Source of the DNA: PBB1 sp046154125
GTDB taxonomy: Bacteria; Pseudomonadota; Gammaproteobacteria; Burkholderiales; Burkholderiaceae_C
Assembly (NCBI GenBank): GCA_046154125.1
Contig: JBJXEJ010000126.1
Location: 1-6,769, forward strand
DNA length: 6,769 nt
Direction: 5' to 3'
Under the pieces are notes generated by a model. The model did not search any database, was not told the origin of the DNA, and worked only from the letters and a program-made list of their open reading frames with translations. How positions within the stretch are numbered: position 1 is the first letter of the stretch; each line of letters opens with the position of its first letter. A program made the position numbers and the translations under genes. Shown one piece after another: positions 6,202 to 6,769 of this stretch.

Positions 6202-6769
6202 GCCGCGGCCCCGAGTGACAGGCCGAGCAACTTGTGCTGTTGCGCTTCGTCCTGCATCAGCTCCTTCATCGGCCCGCGGTGCACCACCTTGCCGCTGTCC
6301 ATCACGGCAACCCAGTCGCCGAGCGCACGCGCCACCGCGAAATTCTGTTCGACGAGCAGGATCGTCGTCTGCGTCGCCTTGAGTTCGCGCAGCGCTTCGA
6401 TCAGGTTGCCGATGATGACCGGCGCCAGGCCCTTGCTGGGCTCGTCGATCAGCAGCAGGCGGCGGGGCTCGATCATCGCGCGCGCGATTGCGAGCATCTG
6501 CTTTTGCCCGCCCGAGAGTTTGCCGGCCGGGAACAGCCAGAATTTCTTCAATGCCGGGAACAGTCGGAACAGCCAGTCGAGCCGTTGCGTGTCGACCTGG
6601 TCCAGCGTGCGCGCCCGGCGCGCTGCGAGCAGCAGGTTTTCACGCACCGTGAGGTCGCTGAAGATGCCCATGTTCTCGGGCACGTAGGCGATGCCGAGCT
6701 GCGCGATGTCGGGTGTCTGGCTCTGGCCGCCGGGGCCGCCGATCGAGCGGCCGTCGTAACGCACCGAGC
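6198..6769 (-). CDS. livF: Branched-chain amino acid-type ABC transporter ATPase LivF (N-terminus outside window)
   Basis: The C-terminal 189 residues of a LivF-type ATPase that powers the LivH/LivM importer from the cytoplasmic side. Visible motifs, numbered from the first complete codon, are YVPENMGIFSDLTVRENL (28-45; LivF proteins commonly have Glu at the Q-loop position), the ABC signature LSGGQ (84-88), Walker B LLLIDEP (104-110, with catalytic Glu109) and ILLVEQN (136-142), where Gln replaces the usual switch His, as in other LivF proteins. The family is about 235-240 residues, so about 50 residues including Walker A lie beyond base 6769. The VPE and VEQN signatures favour LivF over LivG, which usually carries a His at the switch. 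The gene is first of the visible minus-strand operon and overlaps livH by 4 bp. Confidence 0.93.
   Translation of the reverse strand, partial: SVRYDGRSIGGPGGQSQTPDIAQLGIAYVPENMGIFSDLTVRENLLLAARRARTLDQVDTQRLDWLFRLFPALKKFWLFPAGKLSGGQKQMLAIARAMIEPRRLLLIDEPSKGLAPVIIGNLIEALRELKATQTTILLVEQNFAVARALGDWVAVMDSGKVVHRGPMKELMQDEAQQHKLLGLSLGAAA

Noticed and set aside
4969..6687. 572-codon plus-strand open frame
   Set aside because: Mirror of livH and livF in GC-rich DNA; no domain is recognisable and it runs across several well-supported genes.

Overview
The window reads as chromosomal DNA from a GC-rich Gram-negative bacterium, most likely a betaproteobacterium of the Burkholderiales type. This rests on the strong GC bias, the lipoprotein signal, and remembered resemblance of the UvrA, Liv transporter and hydrolase sequences to that group; no search was run.

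Layout. Bases 1-1048 (minus) hold the N-terminal 349 residues of an excinuclease UvrA, apparently the large 'dimeric form' rather than the classical ~940-residue protein. It starts at a TTG, and its 3' end lies outside the window. A 206-bp divergent intergenic region (1049-1254) carries a GNRA-type hairpin and a 14-bp perfect palindrome. Next, on the plus strand, a secreted lipoprotein (1270-3168) has a lipobox, an 18-unit Ala-Pro linker encoded by a hexanucleotide tandem array, a fibronectin-III-like domain and a right-handed parallel beta-helix of the polysaccharide-lyase/NosD type. It converges with only 30 bp of gap on a minus-strand operon that fills the rest of the window.

The operon is read from right to left: livF (5' end outside the window), livH, livM, then an alpha/beta hydrolase. 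livF/livH and livM/hydrolase each overlap by 4 bp (ATGA), which suggests translational coupling. livH and livM are separated by 52 bp. The Liv proteins are the two membrane permeases and one of the two ATPases of a branched-chain-amino-acid-type (HAAT) ABC importer. The other ATPase (livG) and the periplasmic binding protein (livK) are not in the window and may lie beyond base 6769. The hydrolase has a complete Ser-Asp-His triad and is probably co-expressed with the importer, but its substrate cannot be read from the sequence.

I found no CRISPR array, tRNA, rRNA, insertion sequence, phage gene or defence system. The least explained parts are the beta-helix lipoprotein with its slippage-prone linker, the importer-coupled hydrolase, the UvrA zinc site that lacks one cysteine, and the palindromes between the divergent genes.
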